The notes beneath the pieces are model-generated. The model made no database searches. It saw only the letters and a list, made by a program, of their open reading frames with translations, and was not told the origin of the DNA. The position numbers and the translations under genes are program-made. From NCBI GenBank assembly GCA_017979445.1, contig CM030706.1:15610967-15674966 (forward strand): a DNA stretch of 64,000 nt, given 5' to 3'. Shown one piece after another: positions 23,540 to 35,529 of the stretch. The DNA is from Akebia trifoliata. Lineage: Eukaryota; Streptophyta; Magnoliopsida; Ranunculales; Lardizabalaceae. The stretch's first letter is position 1. Each line of letters begins with the position of its first letter.

Positions 23540-24625
23540 ATGCAAGGAAATAGAGGTGCAACTGGACCCGTGACAAAGAGTCAAACTAGTAGGGAAGATC
23601 TACCTAGGTCTAGTAATCTCACCAAGATAGAACGGTTGATAGAAACAGTCTTTGAGTTATCCCAAAGTCAGGCTCGTATGGAAAGAAGATAATCAGAGAT
23701 GTTTGAAGTCCAAATGATCATGGTGGGCCAACTAACAAAAAGATTAGAGAGGATAGAAGAAAGGCTCGACCATTATTTTAAGGATAAATCCCAAATGGAT
23801 CAAGGAGTAAATATCCCACCACATGGAGGATTACAAGGAGAAATATGGACAGTACAAGCATCGCCTCAAAACCTAGTAGAAGAAAGGCAGTTAGGATCTA
23901 ATAAGAGGCAAACAATTACGAAACTAGTAAAGTCACGGGGAAAACAACCATGCATCAGAAGCGAGACTATAAAAATATCTGCTCAATAGATGGAAGAGTT
24001 TTACAAGAAACAACAACATATAATATTAAATGAGTCAAAAGAAAGAGTAGTGGCATGTTACAAATATGGTAAGTTAGGACATCGAGGGGAGCAATGTTCG
24101 GGTCGACGTCAACCGATTTAAGATCCGTGGCTAAGGAAAATGTTAGATGGACCAACTCAAGGAATAATAAGGCCACTGAATTTTAACAAGATTGATGAAA
24201 AACTTATGCCACCGCAATCAGACCGAACTAGCGATCGAAAGCGAAAAGGAATGGAATTACAGATATCCCGGGGACAAATCAGTCAATCCCAAACGTCTCT
24301 TCCTTCCAGATTAGATCCAGCCAAGAGACCAATATATTCAAGACAGAGTGCCTCTGGATCCGCATATCCACAGTACCGAGCTCCTACTCTACGATCGAGT
24401 TATATGGTTTCTTCATCACTGAGTCATATAGAACAATTGAGACTCCAATGATGCCAATAGGGCCAAAGGAACCAACAAGGCAGGTTCAGAGCCTACAGAC
24501 CCAGTCTACCAACTGTCCGCTTCACAGAGATCTACGAAGACATGATCGTTAACATGCTACGCATGTGGTCAGGTGGGGACATATTAGAAGAGAGTGCCCT
24601 CTATCACAATCGTAAGCAAGGGTTG
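23540..24625 (+). pseudogene. Chromovirus gag relic
   Basis: It opens at ATG 23540 and reads 50 codons to a TAA at 23690, then continues in frame-shifted pieces. A coiled-coil-like QLTKRLERIEERLD stretch lies near 23730. Two CCHC knuckles follow: CYKYGKLGHRGEQC at 24056, whose second Cys is Tyr, and CYACGQVG at 24554, broken by a stop. A basic and Ser/Gln-rich linker separates them. The typical gag core between about 23800 and 24000 is short, so an internal deletion is likely. Confidence 0.65.
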
Positions 24626-25059
24626 TGACCGAAGAGAAAGTACCTGTCTTTGACGAAGTTTTGGAAAGTACAATTTTTAATTATAATATTAAAAAGTGGA
24701 GTTCTATTCAATACTTGTTCCTCTAGGTCATATAATTGTGCTGAGAGTTTGCACACTTGCTAGAGCTAGAAACTACTGATACGGATCGAGTAATAAAATT
24801 ATCTATACCATTGGGAAGCCTTGCGAATGAAGAATGAGATTTTTGGAAGATCATTTAAGAACTTGCAAAACATAGGTGTTAAAATAATTGTAAAGTGTGA
24901 GAAGACAAATGAGATTTGTAAGGTTAGTGATATGACTATGTAGCAAGTTAAAATATGTATGATGTGGGCAAGATAAAGTTAAATGAATAAGATTTAATCG
25001 ATATTACAATGATATTTAAGTAGTATCTATAATTTTGGGAGTAGAGTAAGAAAGTGTGT

Positions 25060-25165
25060 CGTGCAGAATGATTCTACCACCACAACTCAAGCAAGCCTTC
25101 AATGTGTTCCACGTGTCCATGTTAAAGAAGTATTTGCCAGACCCTTCACACGTGGTTAATTTGTA
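25060..25165 (+). pseudogene. Integrase C-terminal remnant of the chromovirus
   Basis: The translation contains FNVFHVSMLKKYLPDPSHV, the conserved end of plant chromovirus integrases, before the chromodomain position. Bases 24626-25059 between gag and this piece show no RT or RNase H motif, so about 3 kb of pol is missing. Confidence 0.75.
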
Positions 25166-25501
25166 AGATAATTTATTGAATGTGTTTAAAGGAGAAGGGT
25201 AGGATGGTTGATGTAAGGCAGAATGAAAAGTACATATATATATATATATATCTCAAATTAGAGTTGATGGGATGTAGGATTTATCCCCTTGAATAAGATT
25301 TTAAATTATAAAGGTTATGACAAAGGTTTTAAGGAAATATCACAATAAGTAGAAAATGGAATATTGAGTTGAATATAAAAATAATGGTGTGTTTGTTGCA
25401 AATCTATGCATTGAGGATTAATATTCATGGTAATTATGAGTAAAACATAATAGACGGTGTAATTGGTAAGAGAAGTAAAGATAAATAATAGAGAAGATAT
25501 G

Positions 25502-26961
25502 TGTAGACACACCATTTTCGCACTCGCCTGATTCATCAACTCGTCAACCCAATTGTAACGGTTCTCAACGATGGATGTTTATTCCAATGCTTTGTTTGTT
25601 ACCAGATATGTTTTACAAATTCAGATGAGGTATCTCAGACTAACAAAACTGTAAAAATCACGCTACGTTAGGAAAACATGACTCCAAAAAATATAGAAAT
25701 CATCATTTTTCAAACAAAAAGAAGCTTTACGATAAAAATCACTAAAAAATGATCAAATTATCAAAATACCCCTAACCTCAAAACATCCCTAGAGCCTACA
25801 TTATGCTTAGAAAAATCATTTTAAACACATAAAATAACAAATCGAAATCAAATAAACCATTTCGTCAATTTTCACAAAATTCGACAAAATTACGAAAATG
25901 CCTCTCATAAAGTTCACGATCATTTCGCACGAAAAATTTCATAAATGACACAAACCAATATTCCCATTGAATTCCTTATCAAAAATCGATTCCAAAACAT
26001 CCTGGAACATTGAAAAACGACATAAAACGCAAAAATTCCTTTTCGAGGGTAAAACGGTAATTTTATAATTATAATAATTAAAAAGTTTGAAATTAATAAT
26101 TAAAACATTAATTAATGTAAATTCAATTCCTAAATTAAAGTCAATTAAGTAAGACTAAAGTCAAAATCTTAAAATCAATCAAGTAAGACTAAAGTCAAAA
26201 TCTTAAAGTCAATCAAATGAGACTAAAAGTCAAAACCCTAATAGAATTCTAATTAAACAATAACTCTATTTAAAATAATTCTAATTAAAATATAACTCTA
26301 CCTAAAAAAATTCTAATTAAACACTAACTCTACCTAAAACAATTCTAATTAAACACTAATTTTATCAATACAAGTACTAAAAAAAAATCTATAAATAAGG
26401 GTCTCTACAACCTATTTTCGGATCAAAAAATAAATCCTAAGAAAAGTAGGTCAAAAAGCTTCCCTAACCTCCCATAAACCTTAATTTTGAAGTCCTAAGC
26501 CTTACCTAACATCCATACCCCAACTTTAGCTCAATAAACACCTAGAAATATTCAAATCAAAGAAGGAGGTACTTCGTCTTAGAGGTCTGAAGCGAATACG
26601 GTGATAGAACGAAGCGAGGAGTACTATACGAAGAGTTGTTCTATCAGATCTGAGGGAACAAAATCGTTGTGTTGCAAAGGTAAATATTTTTATTTTTTAT
26701 TATCATTATTATTTAGGTCTTTTTAGCAATGTAATCGTTTTTGTGAATTAGTATAGGCCTGCATTTGCTGGGCGGGGTTGGTGCCTAACACCTTCCAACC
26801 CCGTAATGTGATCCTTGGAGTCAGTATTTTTTAGTAGATTAGTTGTTTGTTTAGTCGTTTTGAGTCAATGTTCAGTTCCTAGACCGTAATAACTAGGTTG
26901 CGACTCCCAAACCTCAAAGTCAAAAGTGGATCCGCACATCCCGCGGATCGAGGGCGGTTTC
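25502..26961 (+). repeat. LTR D: 5' LTR of element 3
   Basis: It starts TGTAGACACACC and ends near GGGCGGTTTC, with the last bases altered compared with GGGCGCTTTCA. It is followed at once by the PBS. At 1460 bp it is shorter than the sister LTRs, mainly in the U3 AAGTCAATCAAG repeats (26130-26240). TATAAATA is at 26390-26397. Confidence 0.85.
26390..26397 (+). promoter_or_regulatory. TATA box of LTR D
   Basis: TATAAATA followed by AGGGTCTCTACA, the same context as in LTRs E and F. Confidence 0.6.
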
Positions 26962-26978
26962 GGCGACTCCACTGGGGA
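26962..26978 (+). other. PBS of element 3 (tRNA-Arg type)
   Basis: GGCGACTCCACTGGGGA directly follows the LTR. Its complement fits the 3' end of plant tRNA-Arg (CCCCAGCGGAGTCG plus CCA) with one mismatch. An Arg PBS is characteristic of Ogre-type elements. The same motif lies at 62844-62861. Confidence 0.75.
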
Positions 26979-27186
26979 GTATTGAGGATCAGACTTGAAA
27001 AACACCAAGTATGGGAGCATTTCCAGGATGACCTAGTTTTTTTATTATTTAGTTCGATTTATTTTATTTATTTATTTTTGTGGCTTGATTGTAGATGATT
27101 TTGGGTATTGTATTTTTGTCCAATTAAGGGTCACTTTTTGATGACCCCTAAATAATGAAAGATTCAAATTGACATATGAAAATGAT

Positions 27187-28150
27187 AGAATGATGAAGAT
27201 TGGGATAGCAATGTTAAAATGTTTTTACAGAACATTCTAGTGTGAATTAAGTCTGGGCACCTATTAGTAAAATGTAGATCTCATCGAGTAAATTAATTTA
27301 GAACCTGAATTTACTCAATTTCGTTATCAGGAGCCTTGGATATCATCGATGCAAGTTTGGATTAATTTGTAAAACTAGAATTATTACTGAATGAAGGTTG
27401 GGACAGTAATGTTAAAACATTTTTATAGAACATTCTAGTGAGAATTAAGTCTGGGATCCTGTTAATAAAATGTAGATCTCATCGATTAGATTAATTTAGA
27501 ACCTAAATTAACTCAATTTCGTTATTGGGAGCCTTGGATATCATCGATGCAAGTTCAGATTAATCTGTAAATCTGGAATTGTTGCTGAATGAAGGTTGGG
27601 ATAGCAATGTTAAAATATTTTTACAAAATATTCTAGTGAGAATTAAGTCTGGGCACCTATTAATAAAACGTAGATCTCATTAAGTAGATTAATTTAGAAC
27701 CTGAATTCACTCAATTTTGTTATCGGGAGCCTTGGATATCATCGATGCAAGTTCAATCTGTAAATCTGAAATTGTTGCTAAATGAAGGTTAGGAAAACAA
27801 TGTTAAAAATTTTTTACAGAATATTCTAGTGAGAATTAAGTCTGGGTACCTATTAATAAAATGTAGATCTCATCGAGTAGATTAATTTAGAACCTAAATT
27901 CACTCAATTTCGTTATCGAGAGCCTTGGATATCATCGATGTAAGTTTGGATTAATCTATAAATCTGGAATTGTTGTTGAAAGAAGGTTGGGATAGCAATG
28001 TTAAAATGTTTTTACAGAACATTCTAGTCAGAATTAGGTCAAGGCACCTTTAATAAAACGTAGATCCCACCGAGTAGATTAATTTAGAACCTGAATTTAC
28101 TCAATTTCGTTATCAAAAGCCTTAGATATCATCGATGCAAGTTCAGATTG
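27187..28150 (+). repeat. 198-bp tandem array, five units
   Basis: Units start at about 27210, 27408, 27606, 27799 and 27997. Each has AATGTTAAAAT, ACATTCTAGTGAGAATTAAG, GTAGATCTCATCGAG, and GAGCCTTGGATATCATCGAT. One unit is about 5 bp shorter and the last is partial. The array lies in the 5' UTR, about 210 bp after the PBS. Confidence 0.92.
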
Positions 28151-30369
28151 TATTTTCCTAATTCACAGAAGATTTGAATTTATCTAGTGTTAGCACAATT
28201 AATGTTCCTGAGAGTGAGCTCATTTGGCACTAAGATCTTTCTCTTTGATTTTCTTTTGGGATGTGTTTCTAGTTTTTTTTATAATTTAAAAAAAAAAGAG
28301 GGTTCATCGCTCTTCATCTCAATAATTATCATTCTATCATCAATGTAACATCTATTGGAATCTCAATTTACTTTGGATCACCCAAAAGTGATCATTGATT
28401 GGACCTTAAAAATTATAAAAATTATGCATATTACAATGTTTGGATTTGATCAATTATTCTATGCCATACTCATTAATTGATTTGCCATTGATCTTGATCA
28501 GATATATAGTTGATGTGTTTATTTGTGATCTTAATGATTTTATTGGATTGTTATTTATTTTGGTCAATATTCATATGGTATCAATGTGTGATGGTATGAT
28601 CAGGCCTATAGGTCCATTTGTTTGAAAAGGCCATAGGCACACTCCACCCTGTTTTGCACACACCACATGCACGTTTACTATTTTACACGCTTGCATGTCC
28701 CAATATAGGCAACGTGGCACTAGTGAGTGGCCCGATCTCTTTGGAGATACGATATCATTCATGAAAATCATAACTCCAGTCATGTACCCTAGGGTATATT
28801 AAACTGGGGCATCAGTACCGACTGATTCGGTGACTCTCAAAGGTATATCGATGCACCCAGGCTGGAGCGACCTAAACCTTTGACATATTGTAAGTCATAC
28901 AATCACATGTCCCGTTTGCCAATATAGTACTAGTATGTGGTCGGTCCCCTCATGGGATGCCAAACCATTTATGAAAAGTTACAACTCTTGACTCGTACCT
29001 ATAGGTATATCAAAGATCATATAAGTATATCAATTGCACATCTTGTTCAAAACCAGTACCTAAGCGAGATCCTGCTCCGATGTACTACGGTACTAGGAGA
29101 ATAGACTACGTCTATTCTAGAAAAGAGGTAATTTAATAGTGCCTTTACTCAAGCATCGCGCGCCACCTCTGATATGGGGATTAAACTGGTTGTTTTTGGC
29201 TTTAGAGAAGTGGGTTGAAGTTTTAGATTATCACCTATACGGTATATTAAACCAAGTCACCACATACCATCTGATTGAGTACGCTCGAGAGGTATATAGG
29301 TGTACTTGGAAAAGGGTGGCCAGATAAAAATACATTGCACATAGTAAGCTTAGAATATAGAAACCTCCCTTGTAGGTCACGACTCAAACTTATCGTGGGT
29401 GTTCCCGGGTTGTTTATTGAATGGGATCTTGTGAATGATGAATGTGTGTGAATGATGTGAATGATGAGATCAAAATGTATGTATGATATCAGAATATACG
29501 GTTGTCATCAAGGATCAAAAATTTTGTTTTGGAAATTAAAATGAGTGCACCGACCCAATAAAGAATCCATTTTTTGCAATAATTCATAGTGACCCAATCC
29601 ATCTCGATTCAACAATTATGATAGGCCAGGCCATTTAAATCAAAATGGAAATCAAAGTCTTTTCTAATTCGAATTTCAACCCATCTTAAAAAAAATATTT
29701 TCCAAAAGGAAAGTATTTTTCAAAAAAAAGTGTTCTCTAAAAAAGTGTTTTCTAGTAATAGTGTTTTCCAGAAAAAGTGATCTTTAAAAAAAAATATATT
29801 TTTCAGAAAAAATGCTTTTCAAAAGAAAATGATTTCAAAAGAAAAAAAATAAAGAAAAAAAATTATCTATTTTTGCATGGAAAAATTTTGAAATATGTTT
29901 TTTACCAAAAATCTATTTTTTGCATGGACCTTGAAAAATTACTAAATTATATTTTTCTAAAAAGAAAGTGATTGCAAAAAATAATCAGATTTGTGAAAAT
30001 TATTATTCAATAAAAACATTATTTTTTAATAATTTTCAAGAGTGCAATAAAATTATTTTCCTTTTGAATAATCATTGAATGGATGAATTGTTTAATGGAT
30101 TGGTGTACAGAATTCAATAAAATCTCAAGATTCATTGAAATGTTATCAAAGGGGTAATACTGAAATTGGTTAAATTCACCTTCAATAAGGTTTAAGGGTT
30201 ATCATTGTTTCTAAGCTCAATCGTCCATCATCTAGTTAGGGCAGTAAGTCCGGTCAATTAGAACAAACATCAGTACCAAGTTAACAGTTAGAAATAGCCT
30301 CAGAATTTCTCAATATCACCCAGTTGTTCCCTGAAGATCACTGTACCTCAATTCTGTTGGTTATAGGCA
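28151..30369 (+). other. 5' UTR of element 3
   Basis: Noncoding. Two imperfect direct repeats of about 115 bp (28692-28806 and 28902-29016) share ACATGTCCC, a GTGGTCGGTCCC-type segment and a TATAGGTATAT-type segment. Bases 29690-30060 are A/T-rich with TTTTCAAAAG-like motifs. Short ORFs show no domains. Gag would be expected near the end but is not detectable. Confidence 0.5.
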
Positions 30370-31715
30370 ATGTCTCAGTCCTCAGTCCTAATCAAGCCTA
30401 TTGTGGGTAGTTGTCTTGAGTTTTCATGAGTTATTTGAGTTAGTTCGAGTCCAATTTTTCAATTTCATATTTTCTTTAGATCCAGTCTACTCTTTTTCTA
30501 TTGAGTCAAGTTAATTTGTCAATTCTATAGAGGTGTTTGTCGCCCCATCTAAATTTGATTGGATAAAAGAAATTTTTGAATACCTCGAGCGCATTAACGA
30601 ATTAACTAATAATCTGGCTTCAAGTATCTATTTTTTCCCTGAATAAGAAGATAGTGATTGGGCTCAACCTTTAATTGAAAAAGCAAAGGTCATTGACCTC
30701 GGAACAAAAAATTCCCAAGAAATTCAAATAGAAACCATCTTATCCCTAAAGGAACACGAGGGGTAATGAATTTACTCAGAAATTTCAAAAGACTTGTTCA
30801 CGTGGTCTTATGAGGATATGTTAGGTGCAAGCTTGGGTGTTGTTCAACACGGAATATATACTCGCCCGATGAGATGAAAATATCGATGAAGATGTTAGAA
30901 AATATATTAGCGTTATCCTCACTATAGCTCGAGTTGCAAAGTTCATATTATCAGCCGATATGGGGGTACCTTTTGAGCTGATCTCTAATAATAGTCATTA
31001 CTCCGTGTTAATAGTTCAAGATCCGGCATCATCTCCCTACCATTATCAGATTAATGGAGCGGTTGAAGTAAGCAACCAATAAGAATCTCAAAACAATCAT
31101 CGTGGAAATGTGCCAATCGCACCGGAATTGGTTAGAGAAGCTATCATTAACACTTTGGGTGTATCGTACTTCAATACAGTTTTCATATGGAAGTAATCTT
31201 ATCAGTTAAAATGGAAATCCCGTATCTCAAGATCTTGATGGAAAGTCAATTGTTAAAGGCAGACTAGGTCCATCATGGATACGAAGAACTAAACTTAATT
31301 GAAGAAAAACAACTTAGAGCTCTGAACCACGTGCAAACTTATCAAAGAAAAGTCAACGTTTGACAAGGAAGTCAAAGTTTGTCACCTACAAGTTAGGGAT
31401 TTAACCATTAGACCTCACAAAAAAATTGAACACCCCTCATCGACCATAGGAGGAAATCTGAACCTAAATGGAAAGATTCATTCATCAGTAAGGGAAATAC
31501 TGCCTTGGAAAACCATCAAACTTCAAAATTGAGCACCCATCCTCGACTATAGGAAGAAATCTGAACCCAATTGGAGAGATTAATTCATTAAGGAAATACT
31601 GTCTGGAAAAGCCATCAGACTTCAAGATCATGATGGAATCGAACTATCAGAACCAACAAACCTTGACCAGATCAAGCGGTACTACATTTAAGGAGGCCAC
31701 TTTTGGCCGAATCAA
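30370..31715 (+). pseudogene. Element 3 pol with the same RT-to-integrase deletion as element 1
   Basis: It matches 1460-2725 in order. The 'YEDMLGASLG'-like RT entry segment (near 30810) passes at about 30905-30920 into integrase (AKF..ADMGVP, then a decayed D-N-x-S-H and NGAVEVSN). The RT core, both RNase H domains and the integrase zinc region are missing. A stop TAG at 31265 stands where element 2 has TGG. A short stretch is duplicated near 31440-31610. Decay is stronger than in element 1. Confidence 0.7.
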
Positions 31716-33039
31716 TTTCCTGTTACCCAGTTTAATATCTCATTTGTTAGCCTTTTGCAGCCTTTTTAAAAAAAGAAAAAAAAACCATTTTCTTTCTCAG
31801 CCCGATCACCCAACTTAGGGAAGGGAAAATTTGAACTACGTCTTGGTTTGATCCCAAAATTCTAGGGTACGTAGGCAACCTGAGAAGTTACTTCAGGCCC
31901 GATCACATCAAAATAAAAAAATAGATTCCCCTACAAAGAAAAAATTTAAAAGAAAAAAGTCAAAAAAAAAGAAATATCATCCAAAATGGGGAAGAAAATT
32001 CAAAGGAAAAATAAAACAATTTAAAAGGAAATGCCACATAAAAGGCATTTGGGTTTTTGAGCCTCAGAATTCCTTTCTTTTTATACCCAGTCCTAAGCCT
32101 ACCCATAAAAGTCCTCCGAAGTACCGTGCGAAAAGTCAAGAAAAATAGGAAAGCATGATCAGAGAGCAATTCTAGAAGTTCAAAAAAGAAAAAAAAAAGA
32201 AAAATTGGACTTGCTAAGTTGAAAATCTGAAAGGATGACTTAGGAAAAATTAAGACAAGCTCGCAAGGTTGAAAATCCGAAAGGATGGCCTTGGCAACAA
32301 TCAGAGCAGAGAAAAAAGCTCGCTAAATCAAAAACCTAAAAAGGCGATCTAGGCAAAAGCTAGAGCATGCTCGCTAGTTTGAAAATCTGAAAGGACAATC
32401 TAGGAAAAAGTTAAAGTAAGAAAGAAAAATGGAAGGAAATCTCCATTGAGTTGAAAAGCTAAAAAGGCGGTCTGAACCGAAATATCAGAAGTCCAAATAA
32501 CCAAATTCAGTACTCAGCTTAAACCAAGCTAAGTCTCAGAAGCCACAAATATCTTGTCTACGATTGATCTGAAAAATTTTACTTCCCTAAGTGAATCAAA
32601 AGAAGAAGAGTGAATTCTATGATGAATCTCAAAAGGAAATGTTTTGTTCTCTTGAGCCTGACTCAAAATCTTCAATATAAAAAAATCAAAATTAAAAGTT
32701 CAATCTTTATTGTACTTGTGGTAATCAAATATTTCCAACAAGGGGCATTTTTTTATAGCATGTAGCTTTTCCCTTTACACTAGGGGCATTTATTTTTTGA
32801 GTTGTGTTCAATTATCTCCAGTGCAATGTTTCCTATTAAACTAAGGACATTTTATTTTCAAGGTTGATCAATGGTAGTCATAAAGGATAATGAGAACCCC
32901 GAATTCAAGGTTACCCTCTTGATAGCAAATTTTTGGAGAACCCCTAAGGTTCAAATGAAGTTAAAATTCATATTTTAAATTCATAAAATTTTTGAAAAAA
33001 ACCTTGAGGTTCAAATAAAAGCGTTTCTGATATCATATT
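31716..33039 (+). other. 3' UTR of element 3
   Basis: It shares ordered noncoding blocks with elements 1 and 2: GTAGGCAACCTGAG near 31868, the CAAGCTCGCAAGG repeats at 32205-32420, GTGAATTCTATGATGAATC near 32610, and GGGGCATTT near 32740. No gene is seen. Confidence 0.6.
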
Positions 33040-33245
33040 TTGGTTTTTGCCCAGAGAATAGCTCATTTACCTAGAGCAGGAGATAGGGCATTTTTTCGTT
33101 CCCAGATTCATTAATCATTTTTCACTTCTATTCATTCCTAGATTCGATCATTCTCTTCCAAATTTATTTTTAATCATTCGTTCCCCGATTCAATCGTTAT
33201 TATCTAGATTCATTTTCAATCTCATCCAGATTCATTTTAATCATT
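33040..33245 (+). repeat. Degenerate short-period array at the 3' end of element 3
   Basis: About six units share a CCAGATTCA..TTAATCATT core at an irregular spacing of 25-35 bp. It occupies the place held by the 51-bp array in element 1 and the 33-bp array in element 2. The right end abuts reverse-strand coding DNA. Confidence 0.55.
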
Positions 33246-34215
33246 CTTCTCCAGATTCATGCCTTGATATTTGAGTGCCATGACTTTTCTTCGGACTCTT
33301 ATACTTTGATGGGTAAACAATAGGCTAGCTTATCTTGAATTCTGATATCAATAGGGTCGATGACTAAATCTTTTGAAATACTGACCATGGAAGCGAGTGT
33401 AGCTAGTGTGTCTACGAACTGATTCATTGCTCTCGGCATGTATGTGAATGGAATCCTGTTAAATTTTGAAGTTAATTCTTCGAGATACTCATGGTAAAGG
33501 ATTAATTTTTGTTCTCGACTCTTTCATTCACCAGTCATATCATAGACTACTAGATTTGAATATATGAATTCATCGATTTCATCTACCTCGAGATCTAGTG
33601 CTACTTTCAATCCTACTATACATGCTTCATACTCTGCCTCATTGATAGAACATTGGAACTTTAATCTGATGGCAATTAGTACATAAGATTCGTTAGACTT
33701 GATCAGAACTGCCCCTATTATGTTTCATTTCTGATTAGTTGCTCTGTTGAAATACATTTTCCAACTTGGTTCTTCGTTATCGTCCTCAATCTCAGTGAGT
33801 AATATGGCTTCATCGAGAAAGTTCATCTTCAATGCCTCGTAATTGGACAACAGGTGCTCGACTAGGTGTTCGGCACTGATTTGTCCCTTGATGGCTTTTT
33901 GAGTGACATAGGTGATGTCAAACTTAGATAGAAATAGCTGCCATTTTGTAATGTGACCAGTAAGTGCTGGTTTTTCGAAAAGATATTTCAGGGGGTCCAT
34001 TCTGGCGATAAGCATAGTTGAGTAACTAAGCAAATAGTGACATAGTCGTTGAGATATCCAGACTAATGCATAACAAATCTTTTCAAATGTCGAATATTTT
34101 GCTTCGTACTCAGTAAACTTCTTGCAGAGGTAATAGATGGCTTGCTCCTTTCACCCAAATTCATCGTGTTGTCCTAGTATAGAAACTAGGGTAGAGAAAA
34201 ATAACAAAGGAAATG
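33246..34215 (-). pseudogene. RNase H and archaeal-like RNase H of old Tat-like element 4
   Basis: On the minus strand the order is LGQHDE and an AIYYL-like segment, RMDPLKYLFEKPALTG (ORF 33725-34033), then a second RNase H-like domain: KMYFNRATNQK (degenerate YFDGA), EYEACIVGL, and a degenerate IYSNLVVY (the usual GDSxLV), followed by a YMPRAMNQFVDTLATLASM segment. It ends near the W-H-S-N-I-K segment. That is where the integrase piece at 18077 (LAAQFF) would resume after a short missing linker, so the two are probably one element. Confidence 0.75.
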
Positions 34216-34921
34216 AAAATGTAGTCATCACAGAAGAACAAAGCAAATAGGTAGAAAAAAGAAGCAAGTAACAAACAAGTGTAGACACCCCATTTTTTCA
34301 CTCGTCTGATTAATCAACTCGTCAACCCGATTGTAATGGTTCCCAATGATGGATGATTATTCCATTGCTATATTTTGTTGCTAGATAAGTTTTAGAAATT
34401 CGGATGAGGTATCTCAAACTAACAAAACTGTAGAACCCACGCTACGCTAGAAAAATATAACCCTAAAAACATATAAATCATCATTTTTTAGACAAAAAGA
34501 AGTTCAAGATAAAAATCACTAAAAAATGATCAAATTACCAAAATACCCCTAATCGTAAAACATCCCTAGAGCCTACATTACGCTTAGAAAAATCTTTTAA
34601 AACACATAAAACAACAAATCAAAATCAAATAAACCATTTCGTCAATTTTCATAAAATTCGACAAAATTATGAAAATGCCCTTCATAAAGTTCACGATCAT
34701 TTCGCACAAAAATTTTTATAAATGACAAAAATCAATATTCCCATTGAATTCCTTACGAAAAATTGATTCAAAAACATCTTGGACCATTAAAAAATGACTT
34801 AAAACGTAAAAAGTCATTTCCAAAGGTAAAATAAAAATTTTACAATTTTAATAATTAAAAATTTTAACATTAATAATTAAAACATTAATTAATGTAAAGT
34901 GAAATCTTAATTAAAATTCAA

Positions 34922-35165
34922 GTCAGTCAAGTAAGACTTAAGTCAAAATCCTAAAGTCAAGTCAATCAAGTAAGATTTAAGTCAAAATCCTAAAGTCAAG
35001 TCAATCAAGTATGACTTAAGTTAAAATTCTAAAGTCAAGTCAATCAAGTGAGACTTAAGTCAAAGCCCTAATTCTAATTAATCAAGTAAGTCTTAAGTCA
35101 AATTCCTAAATTCTAGTCAACCAAGTGAGACTTAAGTCAAAACCCTAATCAATCTAATAAGATCA
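34922..35165 (+). repeat. 39-bp tandem units in U3 of LTR E
   Basis: The GTCAATCAAG core starts at 34922, 34961, 35000 and 35039, exactly 39 bp apart, with two further degenerate units. Related arrays with other copy numbers lie in LTR F (about 40810-41050), A, B and D. Confidence 0.85.
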
Positions 35166-35390
35166 AAGTCAAAACCTTAATAGAATTCTAATTAAACTCT
35201 AAAACTATCTAAAAGAAACTTAATTGAATTCTAAAACTATATAATAGAATTTTAATTAAACTATAAAACTATCTAATGTAATTCTAATTAAACACTAACT
35301 CCATTTAAAAATAATTCTAATTAAACAGTAATTCTATCTAAAATAATTCTAATTAAACACTAACTTTATCTAAAAAGTACTTCAAAAATT

Positions 35391-35398
35391 TATAAATA
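35391..35398 (+). promoter_or_regulatory. TATA box of LTR E
   Basis: TATAAATA, in the same context as in the sister LTRs. Confidence 0.6.
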
Positions 35399-35529
35399 AG
35401 GGTCTCTACAACCTATTTTTGTATCAAAAAATAAACCCTAAGAAAAGTAGGTCAAAAAGCTTCCTAACCTCCCATAAACCCTAATTTTGAAGTCCTAACT
35501 CCTTACCTAACACCCATACCCCAACTTTA

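Larger units (their letters stand above)
19579..25501 (+). mobile_element. Del/Tekay-like chromovirus, mostly deleted
   Basis: A long 5' LTR (19579-23175, interrupted by a solo LTR), an iMet-type PBS, a gag relic and only the last part of integrase remain. Most of pol is gone and no 3' LTR is seen before element 3 begins at 25502. The five bases before the LTR are gtgca. Bases 25166-25501 are AT-rich 3'-UTR-like sequence with an (AT)n run at 25222-25248. The family call rests on PBS type, gag layout and the integrase tail. Confidence 0.7.
25502..33245 (+). mobile_element. Element 3: Tat-like element with tRNA-Arg PBS, no 3' LTR
   Basis: The order is 5' LTR D, PBS, a 5' UTR with a 198-bp array, a deleted pol (no gag recognised), the 3' UTR shared with elements 1 and 2, and a final degenerate array. 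It ends at about 33245 against the minus-strand RNase H relic without a 3' LTR. The base string before LTR D is atatg (25497-25501). Confidence 0.75.
34280..35529 (+). repeat. LTR E: truncated 5' LTR of element 2
   Basis: It is close to LTR F; a 150-bp stretch around 35385-35529 differs at about six positions by eye. U3 contains about six 39-bp units with a GTCAATCAAGTAAGACTTAA-type core (34922-35165), then short ATTCTAATTAAACACTAACT-type units to 35380. TATAAATA is at 35391-35398. It ends abruptly after CCAACTTTA. Confidence 0.9.

Noticed and set aside
29690..30060. Lys-rich ORF 29777-29971
   Set aside because: Made of A-rich TTTTCAAAAG-like repeats in the 5' UTR of element 3; no conserved counterpart.
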